From Phytohabitans sp036906915 (GTDB lineage Bacteria; Actinomycetota; Actinomycetes; Mycobacteriales; Micromonosporaceae), in the NCBI RefSeq assembly GCF_036906915.1, contig NZ_JBAKHX010000022.1, forward strand, positions 34,486-98,485: 64,000 nt of DNA, given 5' to 3'. The translations under genes and the position numbers were made by a program. Numbering within the stretch: the first letter of the stretch is position 1; each line of letters starts with the position of its first letter. The notes below the pieces were generated by a model. The model searched no databases, was not told where the DNA came from, and saw only the letters and a program-made list of their open reading frames with translations. This document shows, one piece after another, positions 46,232 through 54,603 of the stretch.

Positions 46232-47421
46232 TCACCAAAGGCCGCCGCGCGATCGCCGGTGACCTCGCCCTCTACGCACTCTCCGCGGCCTTCGCGGGGG
46301 TCACCGCCGCGACCTCCACGCTGGTCCCGCACCGCGCGTGGGGCGCGGTCGCCGTCGTCGGCTACACCATCGCCGCCGGCGCCGCGGTGGTCCTGCTATT
46401 CAGCCGATACGCGGACAGCCTCCCCGCCCGCACGGTGGTGAGCGCCTTCGCGTGGGCCACGACCGCGCTGCTGCCCATGGTCATCCAGGCCGCCCAGCGG
46501 GCCGGTGGACGCACCGACCGGGCGCAGGAAGAGGTCGTCGTCATCGAGCACGGCGGCCAGCGCCTCCTCGACCACGGCACGCCGTACCTGCGCACCGACG
46601 AAATCGCCGCCCTCCCGTCCGGCGAGCAGTTGCTCGGCTACCTGCCGTACCAGCCGGGCATGGCTCTCTTCGGGCTGCCCCGCGCGCTCGCCGGCGTCGC
46701 CTGGTGGACCGACTCACGCGTCTGGTTCGCCCTGGTCACCGCCGTCGTGCTGGGGTTCGCCGCGACGCTCCTGGTCCGGGGCACCGCCCTGTTGCGCGCC
46801 ATGCAGTTCGCCACCGTGCTGCCCGTCTGCGCGCTCACGCTGGCGACCGGCGGCGACGACATCCCGGTACTCGCGCTGTGCCTTTGTGCTCTGGCCCTGT
46901 GCGCGGCGGCGCGCTACGGCGCGGCGGGCGTCGCCGTCGGGCTGGCCGCCGCTCTCAAACTCTTCGCCTGGCCGGTGGCGCTCGTGCTGCTCGTGCATGC
47001 CTGGCCGCGCGACCGGCGGCTGGCGATCGGCGCGATCACGCTGCCGATCCTCGCGCTCATCCCCGCGGCCGTACTCGACTCGACCGCGCTGCTCGACAAC
47101 GTGGTGCGCTTCCCACTCGGCGAGGGCGTGGTCGAGAGCCCGGCGCAGTCGCCCTTCCCCGGTTACCTGATCGCCAACAACCTGCCCGGCGGCCGGGTGA
47201 TCGCCGGAGCGCTGCTGGTGGCCGCCGGGCTCGCCATAGCCGTCTGGATGATCCGCCGACCGCCGCGCACCGCCGCCGACGCGGCGAAGGTGTGCGGAAT
47301 CGGGCTGCTGGCGGCGATCCTGCTGATGCCGTCGACAAGGTTCGGATACCTGTTGTATCCGGTCGCGTTCCTGATGTGGGTGCCCGCGTTGCGGCTGCCG
47401 GCCCTCCGGGAGCCATCGTGA
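46228..47421 (+). CDS. Polytopic membrane glycosyltransferase-like protein
   Basis: A 397-residue protein with about ten membrane segments and a GT87/GT-C-like arrangement, including the extracytoplasmic segment YLRTDEIAALPSGEQLLGYLPYQPGM and a Lys-containing ALKLFAWPVALVLL helix typical of that group. The start GTG 46228 overlaps the preceding stop, and its own stop overlaps crcB (GTGA). Substrate and acceptor are unknown. A catalytic Asp is plausible but not certain. Confidence 0.65.
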   Translation: MITKGRRAIAGDLALYALSAAFAGVTAATSTLVPHRAWGAVAVVGYTIAAGAAVVLLFSRYADSLPARTVVSAFAWATTALLPMVIQAAQRAGGRTDRAQEEVVVIEHGGQRLLDHGTPYLRTDEIAALPSGEQLLGYLPYQPGMALFGLPRALAGVAWWTDSRVWFALVTAVVLGFAATLLVRGTALLRAMQFATVLPVCALTLATGGDDIPVLALCLCALALCAAARYGAAGVAVGLAAALKLFAWPVALVLLVHAWPRDRRLAIGAITLPILALIPAAVLDSTALLDNVVRFPLGEGVVESPAQSPFPGYLIANNLPGGRVIAGALLVAAGLAIAVWMIRRPPRTAADAAKVCGIGLLAAILLMPSTRFGYLLYPVAFLMWVPALRLPALREPS

Positions 47422-47780
47422 GACTGGCGATGGTGGCGGCGGGCGGAGCGCTCGGATCGGCTGCCCGCTGGGGCGTCGGCCTGGCCTGGCCGCACCCAGC
47501 CGCGACGCTGGCCGTCAACCTGATCGGATGCGCGGTCCTCGGCTTCGTCGTCGAGGCCCTCTCCACGCGGCACCGGCTGCTGCGACTGTTTCTCGGCCCA
47601 GGTGTGCTCGGCGGGTTCACGACCTTCTCCACGTACGCGGTCGAGACCCGCGTGCTCATGGCCGACGGCCGGCCCGGCACCGCCGTGGCCTACGCCCTCG
47701 GCACCCTCGTCGGAGCCCTAACCGCCCTGTCCCTGGGGATGCTCGCCGCCCGCCCGCTGACTCGTCGGCGGGCCGGATGA
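47418..47780 (+). CDS. crcB: Fluoride ion channel CrcB/Fluc, first copy
   Basis: A 120-residue Fluc channel subunit that exports fluoride. It has four membrane segments and the signature GGALGSAARWGVG, LAVNLIGCAVLGF with the pore Asn, and GFTTFSTYAVET with the central Phe box and sodium-site residues. GTG 47418 overlaps the upstream stop; its stop overlaps the next crcB (ATGA). Tandem pairs usually form heterodimers. Confidence 0.93.
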   Translation: MRLAMVAAGGALGSAARWGVGLAWPHPAATLAVNLIGCAVLGFVVEALSTRHRLLRLFLGPGVLGGFTTFSTYAVETRVLMADGRPGTAVAYALGTLVGALTALSLGMLAARPLTRRRAG

Positions 47781-48139
47781 CGCTATTGCTCGTACTGGTG
47801 GGCGGTGCCGTCGGGGCGTCCGCGCGATACCTGACCGACCTCGCGGTCCGCACCCGGTTCGACCCGGTGCTGCCGTGGGGCACGCTCTCGGTCAACGTGG
47901 CCGGCTCGGCCCTGCTCGGGCTGATCGCCGGGCTCGGCGGTGCCCTTCCCGGCTGGGTCGGCTCCCTGGTCGGCGTCGGGTTCTGCGGAGCGCTGACCAC
48001 GTACTCCACCTTCTCCAACGAGACCATTCAACTCGCCCGGGGCGGCGCCCGGCTATACGCGCTGCTCAACGTCGCGCTCACCCTCGGGGCCGGATTGGCC
48101 GTCGCCGCGCTCGGCTGGCACATCGGGCGGACACTGTAG
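47777..48139 (+). CDS. crcB: Fluoride ion channel CrcB/Fluc, second copy
   Basis: A 120-residue second Fluc subunit with GGAVGASARYLTD, LSVNVAGSALLGL and CGALTTYSTFSNET. Four membrane segments are evident. The two copies are diverged as expected for partners inserted in opposite orientation. No crcB (fluoride) riboswitch precedes them because the genes overlap; expression must come from the upstream operon promoter. Confidence 0.93.
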   Translation: MTLLLVLVGGAVGASARYLTDLAVRTRFDPVLPWGTLSVNVAGSALLGLIAGLGGALPGWVGSLVGVGFCGALTTYSTFSNETIQLARGGARLYALLNVALTLGAGLAVAALGWHIGRTL

Positions 48140-48141
48140 GT

Positions 48142-48783
48142 GTGCGGCACGTGTACCGCGACCGGCTCACCGCTGGCGTGGCGCTCGCCGACCGGCTGAC
48201 CCGATACGCCGGCCGGTCCGACACGGTCGTGCTCGGACTGGTACGCGGCGGCGTACCAATGGCGGCGGTTGTAGCGGCGCACCTCCGTGTCCCACTGGAC
48301 GTGCTCGTGGTCCGCAAGCTGGGCATACCGTGGGCGCGCGAGGTGGCGTTCGGCGCGCTGGGGCCAGGCGGCGTACAGGTGCTCAACGACGACATCGCCA
48401 GCCGCCTCGACCCCGGCGAGATCGCCGAGGTGACCGAGCGCGAGACGGTCGAACAACGCCGCCAGGAGCAGCGGTACCGAGCCGACCGCAAACCTCTGGA
48501 CCTCACCGGCCAAGTCACGATCCTGGTCGACGACGGCCTCGCCACCGGTGCCACCGCACGCGCCGCCGCCACGGTCGCCTACCAACTCGGCGCGTCCCGC
48601 GTCGTACTCGCGGTACCCGTCGGCTCGATCGAAGCCTGCAACGGCCTCAGCCGCCTCGTCGACGAGCTGGTGTGCCCGCTGCGCCCCCGCGACTTCGGGG
48701 CCGTCAGCCGTTACTACCGAGACTTCCACCAAGTAACCGATGAGGAGGTCGCGAGCGAGTTGGCGCGGCGGCGCCTGGACTGA
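48142..48783 (+). CDS. Phosphoribosyltransferase family protein
   Basis: A 213-residue type I phosphoribosyltransferase-fold protein. The PRPP loop is ILVDDGLATGATARAA (near residue 128), preceded by VVLGLVRGGVPMA and VVRKLGIPWAREVAFGA. Such stand-alone PRTases occur beside dienelactone hydrolases in actinobacteria; the base is not known. GTG 48142 starts 2 nt after crcB; GTG 48151 is possible. The last 11 codons and the stop are the first unit of a 102-bp tandem repeat. Confidence 0.85.
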   Translation: MRHVYRDRLTAGVALADRLTRYAGRSDTVVLGLVRGGVPMAAVVAAHLRVPLDVLVVRKLGIPWAREVAFGALGPGGVQVLNDDIASRLDPGEIAEVTERETVEQRRQEQRYRADRKPLDLTGQVTILVDDGLATGATARAAATVAYQLGASRVVLAVPVGSIEACNGLSRLVDELVCPLRPRDFGAVSRYYRDFHQVTDEEVASELARRRLD

Positions 48784-49038
48784 GGAGCGCAGCGACGAGG
48801 GAAGGCGTCGCCCACCAGCGCCGCACGAACGAGCGACCCATCAGGTGACGTCGCGAGCGAGTTGGCGCGGCGGCGCCTGGACTGAGGAGCGCAGCGACGA
48901 GGGAAGGCGTCGCCCACCAGCGCCGCACGAACGAGCGACCCATCAGGTGACGTCGCGAGCGAGTTGGCGCGGCGGCGCCTGGACTGAGGAGCGCAGCGAC
49001 GAGGGAAGGCGTCGCCCACCAGCGCCGCACGAACGAGC
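48748..49038. repeat. Three-copy 102-bp tandem repeat made from a gene end
   Basis: A 102-bp unit starting GTCGCGAGCGAGTTGGCGCG begins at 48748, 48850 and 48952 and is essentially identical in each; the third copy stops after 87 bp near 49038. Each unit contains the last 11 codons (VASELARRRLD) and TGA of the phosphoribosyltransferase followed by GAGCGCAGCGACGAG. The remaining spacer to 49116 holds only a promoter-like TACCGT. Open frames across the repeats are a by-product of the 34-codon unit length. Confidence 0.95.
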
Positions 49039-49116
49039 TGGCGCGGCGGGGGAACGCTTAGCCTTCTGGGCCGCGCTGACGGCCGTTGGGTGATGCGACC
49101 CGGTACCGTCGAAGGC

Positions 49117-49485
49117 ATGATGACCTGTCCGAAGTGTCACGGCGAAATGCGCCAGTACGAGCGCAGCGGCGTCACCATTGACCAATGCGGCGAGTGCCGC
49201 GGCATCTTCCTCGACCGCGGTGAGCTGGAGAAGCTCTTCGACGCCGAGGCGAATTGGAACCAGCAGCAGCCGGCCTCGGCCGGCCAGCGTCCCCCGGCTC
49301 AGCAGCAGGGCGGATACGCGCCGCCGCCAGCGCCCGGCTACGCCCCGCCCCCGCCTCCCCCGCCCGCCCCGTCGCACGGCTACCCGCCGCCCGCTCCGGC
49401 CTACGGCGGCGGCCACCAGTACGGCTACCACGGGCACTACCGCAAGAAGCGCCGCAAGGGCTTCCTGGGCGAACTCTTCGACTGA
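49117..49485 (+). CDS. zf-TFIIB-type zinc-ribbon protein
   Basis: A 122-residue protein with a compact N-terminal zinc ribbon, MTCPKCHGEM...IDQCGECRGIFLDRGELEKL (Cys pairs near residues 4/7 and 24/27), the bacterial TFIIB zinc-finger domain, followed by a Pro/Tyr-rich disordered tail and a basic C-terminus. Function is unknown. ATG 49117 lies 7 nt after TACCGT (49104-49109), a leaderless arrangement; ATG 49120 is also possible. Confidence 0.87.
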   Translation: MMTCPKCHGEMRQYERSGVTIDQCGECRGIFLDRGELEKLFDAEANWNQQQPASAGQRPPAQQQGGYAPPPAPGYAPPPPPPPAPSHGYPPPAPAYGGGHQYGYHGHYRKKRRKGFLGELFD

Positions 49486-49544
49486 CAGCGCTCACGGGCA
49501 CTTTCGGCTCCGTCCGGCGCACCGGCCCGCCGCCTTTCGTCGAT

Positions 49545-49595
49545 CAAGGGCAAATGCACGTGGTTCGATCGCCAATCCACGTGCATTTGCCCTTG
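49545..49595. terminator. 19-bp perfect inverted repeat between convergent genes
   Basis: Arms 49545-49563 (CAAGGGCAAATGCACGTGG) and 49577-49595 are perfect reverse complements with a 13-nt loop; a wobble pair and two further pairs extend the stem. It lies between the zinc-ribbon gene (+) and dnaB (-), fitting a bidirectional terminator, but there is no T-tract and the arms are unusually AT-balanced for this genome, so a mobile or dispersed palindrome is possible. Confidence 0.7.
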
Positions 49596-49628
49596 GTCGT
49601 TGAAGAAGCCCTCGATCGGCGAGGGACG

Positions 49629-52574
49629 CTAGACCACTGCCATGTCGACGAAGCGGGACAGGTGCAGCTGCGCGGCCACCGTGACGGTATCGGTAGGGCC
49701 ATTTCGGTGCTTAGCGACTATGAAGTCCGCTTCGCCTGCCCTCGGCGACTCTTTGTCGTAGTAGTCGTCGCGGTGCAGGAGGATGACGACGTCCGCGTCC
49801 TGTTCAATTGAGCCAGATTCACGCAAATCGGACAATTGAGGGCGCTTGTCGGTGCGCTGCTCAGGACCACGGTTGAGCTGACTCACCGCGATCACCGGGC
49901 ACTCGACCTCCTTGGCGAGCAGCTTGAGTCCACGAGAAAGGTCCGCGACCTCCTGTTGGCGGCTCTCGGTGCGCTTCGGCGACGTCATCAGCTGGAGATA
50001 GTCGACGACGATCAGCTTGAGGTCGTGGCGCTGCTTGAGTCGCCGCGCCTTCGCCCGGATCTCCATGAGGTTCATGCTCGGCGTGTCGTCGACGAACAGC
50101 GGCGCCTCGCTGATCTCACCCATGCGCCGGGCCAGCTTGGTCCAGTCGTCATCGGAGAGCTGACCCGATCGCAGCACGTGCAGCGGCACCCGCGCCTCGG
50201 CCGAGAGCAGTCGCATGACGATCTCGACCTTGCTCATTTCCAGCGAGAAGATTGCGCTAGCGAGATTATGTCGAACGGCCGCATTTCGGGCAAAATCCAT
50301 TGAGGCGGTCGAGTTGTGCGTCGGAATCATCGATCGGCCGGCGAGGTAGAGGTGGTCGACGTTGTCGACCGTCACACAGCGCACCGGCACGCTGGGGACC
50401 GGCCGGACCGCGACGATGTACCGCGAGCCGGTACGCGCCCGGTTCGCGCCGCGATACCTCTCCTGCTGTGCCTGCTGCTTCCGACGGAGGCGGAAGACCT
50501 CATCCGCCGTCGAGAAGTTGAGGATGAAGGCGGTCGAGCTGTCGGGTCGACGACCGCGGACCTGCTTCGTCGTCATAGAGCACCGGTAACCGAGGCTCAC
50601 GATCAGCTCGCGGACGTCGTCGGCCAACCGCCTGGACGTCACACAAAACTGGACGTTTCCGGTTGCCGTGACGGTGCCGTCCGTATCAAGTAGTCCGGCC
50701 AGCAGCGCCCTACGTTGCGATTCCGCGGCTCGTAGATAGCTGATTGGGATGTGCTTGTTGCCCAGGACATTGGCGGCTCGCAGATAGCCAACGAATGATC
50801 CGTACCGGCTGTGACACTCCGCGCACCTACGACTGCCGTTCCAGGCTCCGTCCAGCACCGCACCGCAGGAGACGCAGCCTTCCCCGCTGGCAGGCTTTGC
50901 CATTCCGCGTGACTTGCCGCCACACGATCTCCCGCATGTCTGGACCGCTGGTCCCCGAGGCGTAAATGAGACACCACACACGATGCAGGAACGGGGCGCG
51001 AGTGGCTCAGGAGCCGGCGGGGAGATGCTGTAGCGCATGCGACCCGCTGTGGCGCGCACTACGAACCCGTCCGCCTCGACATAGGACACGATCTCAGGGT
51101 CTGCGGTGGTGAAGCGGCTGCCGGCGGAGTGACCGTCGCCGAGCCATACACCGAGGGTGTACGGCGGGACGGGCAGGTCGTCCCGGTGCGGCAACGCCAG
51201 CGGTTGGCTGTTTTCCACAGCGTGATTGAGCCGGCCGTCGGTCGGACACCGCAGCGACGCCTCGATCTGCGCGGTGGTAAAGACCCCTGGGTGGTCTGCA
51301 GTGGTCTCAGCGTTCACCTGCCGGCTCACCCGTTGCGCCAACCCTTCGAGGACCGCCTGACACGAGTAGGCGGGAACCTTCCGGTGCCACGCCTTGCCGG
51401 CGCGTACGTATTCGCGGACGACCTGGCCCGCGGGTTCGACCTGCTTCGCAACCGTGTGGAGAACGTGGCGGAACTCAGTGCCGGCCAGACCGACCGCGTC
51501 GTCAAAGGTGATCAGCTCGTCGGGAGACTTCGAGGCCATCTGGTACGCCGTGTGGGCGGCTGCCCGCTGCTCCACGGGCCATTGGGGGCTGAGCTTCCGT
51601 TCGGCCGCCTGCCGCCGGCTCGCCCGCGTGGTGGTTTTCCACAGGTGCTCCGCGTCCGCGACGATGACGGAGCCGTCCGAGAACTCGACCTCGTAGCACG
51701 GCCGACCGTGCCTGACTTCGAAGGCGTGCACCACCGTCGTGGGCTGGCCGTCGGCACCGATCAACTGGTCGCCCACCGCGACCTCACCCATCGTGGTCCA
51801 ACCGGTCGGCGTGGGTAGCGGCGTGTCCAGCGCCAGCGCCTTTCCAAGACCCGGTCGGCCGGCAACGATCACGAGTTGGCCGGCGTGTAGGCCGTTGAGG
51901 AGACGGTCGAGGTCGGTGAAGCCGGTCGGCACACCGGTCATCACGCCGCCCTGAGCGCCGACCGCCTCAATCTCGTCGAGGGTGGGCTGGAGCATGTCGG
52001 CGAGCACCGCGAAGTCTTCGCTCACCCGCCGCTCGGTCACGTCGTAGACGGCCTGCTGTGCCAGGTCGACCAGGTCGTCGACGTCACGGCCGCCCTGCCC
52101 AGAGCCGTAGCCGAGCTGCACGATGCGCGTGCCGGCCTCGACCAGCCGGCGCAGCACCGCTCGCTCGCCGACAATCCGGGCGTAGTAGGAGGCGTTGGCC
52201 GCGGTGGGCACGGTGGAGATGAGCGTGTGCAGGTAGGGGGCGCCGCCGATGCGACCCAGATCGCCGGAGTCGGCGAGCGCGGCGGCGACCGTGATGGCGT
52301 CGGCCGGCTCGCCGCGCCCGTACAGGTCGAGGATCGCGTCGAAGATCGTCGCGTGTAGCGGCCGGTAGAAGTCGTTGGACTTGAGGATCTCGACGACGTC
52401 GGCGATCGCGTCCTTGGACAGCAGCATCCCGCCGAGGACGCACTGCTCGGCGGCGATGTCCTGTGGGGGCGTCTTGTCGTACTGCCCGCCGCCACCGCTG
52501 AATCCGCCGGAGTCGCCTGGCGGCGGACCGGAGGGGGAACGGCCCTCCGACCGCACATCGTCGGTGATCGACAC
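49629..52574 (-). CDS. dnaB: Replicative DNA helicase DnaB with in-frame intein
   Basis: DnaB unwinds DNA at the replication fork. The 981-residue precursor has DnaB residues 1-245 (N-terminal domain DIAAEQCVLGGML, Walker A GRPGLGK ending at Lys245) and 755-981 (SLEMSKVEIVMRLL, VVDYLQLM, SQLNRGPEQR, DLRESGSIEQDADVV, FIVAKHRNGPT). A 509-residue intein separates Lys245 from Ser755, interrupting the P-loop motif just after the lysine. After splicing the product is 472 residues, a normal length. The GTG start at 52574 is preceded by GAGGGGG. Splicing is essential for activity because the insertion destroys the ATPase site. Confidence 0.96.
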   Translation of the reverse strand: MSITDDVRSEGRSPSGPPPGDSGGFSGGGGQYDKTPPQDIAAEQCVLGGMLLSKDAIADVVEILKSNDFYRPLHATIFDAILDLYGRGEPADAITVAAALADSGDLGRIGGAPYLHTLISTVPTAANASYYARIVGERAVLRRLVEAGTRIVQLGYGSGQGGRDVDDLVDLAQQAVYDVTERRVSEDFAVLADMLQPTLDEIEAVGAQGGVMTGVPTGFTDLDRLLNGLHAGQLVIVAGRPGLGKALALDTPLPTPTGWTTMGEVAVGDQLIGADGQPTTVVHAFEVRHGRPCYEVEFSDGSVIVADAEHLWKTTTRASRRQAAERKLSPQWPVEQRAAAHTAYQMASKSPDELITFDDAVGLAGTEFRHVLHTVAKQVEPAGQVVREYVRAGKAWHRKVPAYSCQAVLEGLAQRVSRQVNAETTADHPGVFTTAQIEASLRCPTDGRLNHAVENSQPLALPHRDDLPVPPYTLGVWLGDGHSAGSRFTTADPEIVSYVEADGFVVRATAGRMRYSISPPAPEPLAPRSCIVCGVSFTPRGPAVQTCGRSCGGKSRGMAKPASGEGCVSCGAVLDGAWNGSRRCAECHSRYGSFVGYLRAANVLGNKHIPISYLRAAESQRRALLAGLLDTDGTVTATGNVQFCVTSRRLADDVRELIVSLGYRCSMTTKQVRGRRPDSSTAFILNFSTADEVFRLRRKQQAQQERYRGANRARTGSRYIVAVRPVPSVPVRCVTVDNVDHLYLAGRSMIPTHNSTASMDFARNAAVRHNLASAIFSLEMSKVEIVMRLLSAEARVPLHVLRSGQLSDDDWTKLARRMGEISEAPLFVDDTPSMNLMEIRAKARRLKQRHDLKLIVVDYLQLMTSPKRTESRQQEVADLSRGLKLLAKEVECPVIAVSQLNRGPEQRTDKRPQLSDLRESGSIEQDADVVILLHRDDYYDKESPRAGEADFIVAKHRNGPTDTVTVAAQLHLSRFVDMAVV
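50313..51839 (-). other. Class-3-like intein in DnaB with LAGLIDADG endonuclease and zinc ribbons
   Basis: This 509-residue intein spans precursor residues 246-754. The first residue is Ala, not Cys or Ser, and Trp312 (EHLWKT), Cys733 (VRCVTVDN) and Thr752 (IPTHN) occupy the W-C-T positions that define class 3 inteins; splicing ends at Asn754 before +1 Ser755. His310 is the block-B histidine. Endonuclease motifs LGVWLGDG (474-481) and LLAGLLDTDG (624-633) mark a LAGLIDADG enzyme. Between them are two Cys clusters: Cys530/533/547/551 and Cys567/570/584/587, probably zinc-binding. Activity of the nuclease cannot be judged from sequence. Confidence 0.92.
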
Positions 52575-52936
52575 AAAGGCCCCCTCGCTCGATCGCCTAC
52601 GCCCACAAGCGAACCGCAGGGGTGTGACAAGTTACCGCAGGCCGCGCCGCAACGATACGAAATCGCAGCTCAGCACCTCAAACCTGCCGGTGGACGAGGC
52701 TTGGGACAACCTGTGGACAGTCATCCAACGGGTGTGTGCAGCCCTGTGCACAGCCTGTGAATAAGTATTGGGGACGGCCGCCCGGGTATCGTGTGACGTG
52801 CCCGGACACGATCCCCACGGTGTGGAGGAAGAAATTCGGGCCTGCCGTGACTTCCAGACTGGGCTTATCATTGCCGCTGGCGAATGTGCCCAGAAGGCCG
52901 GTTGCGGTCCAGTATCAGGAAGGTCACGCTTTCGCA
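52575..52936. other. dnaB upstream region with two DnaA-like boxes
   Basis: A 362-bp spacer divergent between dnaB and a membrane protein gene. TGTGGACAG (52712-52720) matches the reverse complement of TTGTCCACA at 8 of 9 positions, and TGTGAATAA (52756-52764) matches that of TTATCCACA at 8 of 9. Both lie upstream of dnaB and could let DnaA control it. The palindromic CTGTGCACAG lies between them. No gene is visible. Confidence 0.45.
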
Positions 52937-54454
52937 GTGGACTACCGGGACTGGGGGTACGACACGCGTGGCCCGCGCGACCGGCGGGCCAGCGATGACG
53001 CACGCCCAAGTGAACGGGGCTCCACCGGTGAGGTCGAGCGGTTTCGCAGCCGCCGCGCCGGGGCGCACCGCGCTGAGGGCGACCCTGAAGCCGAGCCGCC
53101 TCGTATCGGCTATGCCACGCTGAGTGAGTTCCGAAGCGCCTATCGAGGACGCCGCAGGCAGGAAGACACACCACCGGCCACCGACCGGCCGTACGGTCGC
53201 CGCAGCGCCCGCGAGCGCTGGGAGGAACCCGCCGACGAGAGCCGCGATCTCCGTCCCGGGGTCAACACCGCCGAGTGGACCCGCGAGGCCTACACCGGCG
53301 AGTGGAGCCGGTCGGACTACGCTGACCAGCCCACGTACACGGACCGCTCCGACTTCACCGGCCAGTGGTCCACCAGCGAGGCGAGCACTGAGCAGTGGGC
53401 AGCCCCCACGTCCTACGACGATGGTGCGGCACGCCCCAGTCGCAGCGAGCGACGCGGTGTAAGCCGCCGCGAACGCCGTACCGAGGAGCCCGGCGCGGGA
53501 CGCGGGGAGTCCACCCGCGCCGGCCGATGGGACACCGGCCGGCGGTCGTACGACCCGCCGGCTTCCAGCATCCCGGCTTCGGCGATGCCGTCGTCGTCCA
53601 TGCCTTCGTCGTCGATCCCGTCCTCCTCCATTCCGGCGTCCGGGTTGCCCGGCCGCTACGACGTGCCCAGCCGTTATGCCGACCGCGATCGGGACGAAGA
53701 CGAATACGACCGCCCCTCCTGGGGAGGCGGCCGCGACCGGTCGCCGACCGGCCGGCGTCGTCGCTCGTGGCAGGACCAGATCGAGCCCCGGTGGGACACC
53801 GACGAGGCCGAGACCGAGGCTGGGTCCGACGACATCGAGCCGCGGTGGGGCGGCTCCGGTGGTAGTGGCCGCGAGAAGTTCGAGACGCGGTGGACCGCGG
53901 GCGAGTTGGACGACGAGACCAGCGTCCGGCTGTCTCGCGACGATCCCCGGTGGGTCGGCATCCCGTCATCCGCGCCTCGATCGCCCGCGGTCGCGTACCC
54001 CGATGAGATGCGCAGCCGGGTCCCGGCGCCGCGCTCCGCGCCGCCGCTCGACAGGGGTTCCGCGTTGCGGCAGCGCGCGGCGGCCCCGGCCTTCAGCCGC
54101 CGCGCCAGCCTCGTCGAGGTTGCCGACGACGATGAGCTGCTCGACGAGGCTCCCCGCGGCACCACGGCCGGCGCGATCCTCGCGACACTTGCCTGGTACG
54201 CGGTGCCGCTGGTGATCTTCGTTGTCTACACGTTCACGATCGGCAGTGCCGATCGTGCGCAGGCGTTCAACTCGCTGGTGGGTGCCACCGGGCGGTTCGG
54301 TGCTGCGCTGGCGTTGAGCGTGGTGGTTGCCGTGTTCATACGCTGGCTCAGCGCGACGTGGCGCTCGGTGAGCGTGGGCCTCGCCGCGGCCGTCGTGGGC
54401 GGCGGCCTGTCCACAGTGGTCCTTTCGGTGATCAGCGGCCAGCCGCTCGGCTGA
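52937..54454 (+). CDS. Large disordered N-terminus plus C-terminal membrane domain, unknown
   Basis: A 505-residue protein with about 370 residues of charged, repetitive disordered sequence followed by three membrane segments (about residues 415-435, 450-467 and 475-500). Short internal repeats include PSSSMPSSSIPSSSIPASG, EPRWDTDE/EPRWGGSG/ETRWTAGE, and (T)EWTREAYTGEWSRSDYADQ. GTG 52937 follows AAGG; the frame is open from 52736. It is divergent from dnaB and followed by a pseudogene. Function unknown; it looks like a cell-envelope protein whose cytoplasmic part may bind partners. Confidence 0.65.
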   Translation: MDYRDWGYDTRGPRDRRASDDARPSERGSTGEVERFRSRRAGAHRAEGDPEAEPPRIGYATLSEFRSAYRGRRRQEDTPPATDRPYGRRSARERWEEPADESRDLRPGVNTAEWTREAYTGEWSRSDYADQPTYTDRSDFTGQWSTSEASTEQWAAPTSYDDGAARPSRSERRGVSRRERRTEEPGAGRGESTRAGRWDTGRRSYDPPASSIPASAMPSSSMPSSSIPSSSIPASGLPGRYDVPSRYADRDRDEDEYDRPSWGGGRDRSPTGRRRRSWQDQIEPRWDTDEAETEAGSDDIEPRWGGSGGSGREKFETRWTAGELDDETSVRLSRDDPRWVGIPSSAPRSPAVAYPDEMRSRVPAPRSAPPLDRGSALRQRAAAPAFSRRASLVEVADDDELLDEAPRGTTAGAILATLAWYAVPLVIFVVYTFTIGSADRAQAFNSLVGATGRFGAALALSVVVAVFIRWLSATWRSVSVGLAAAVVGGGLSTVVLSVISGQPLG

Positions 54455-54603
54455 CGATCTCACTCGCAACCACCGCGCGGTCACGGCTTCCGCACGACAT
54501 GATCACGACATTCACGCTTGGGTATCGGCTCGGCTACGGCTGGAGCCATGACAGCCGTTGATCTGTCCCAATGCCATCAAGTCATCTGCACGGGGAGGAC
54601 TCG

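Noticed and set aside
47418..47780. Fluoride riboswitch before crcB
   Set aside because: The gene overlaps its upstream neighbour, leaving no room for the aptamer.
48748..49038. Possible CRISPR array
   Set aside because: Units are directly contiguous with no unique spacers, and no cas genes are present.
48740..49093. Repetitive 117-codon frame through the 102-bp repeats
   Set aside because: It is open only because the unit length is a multiple of three; its residues are repeat-derived.
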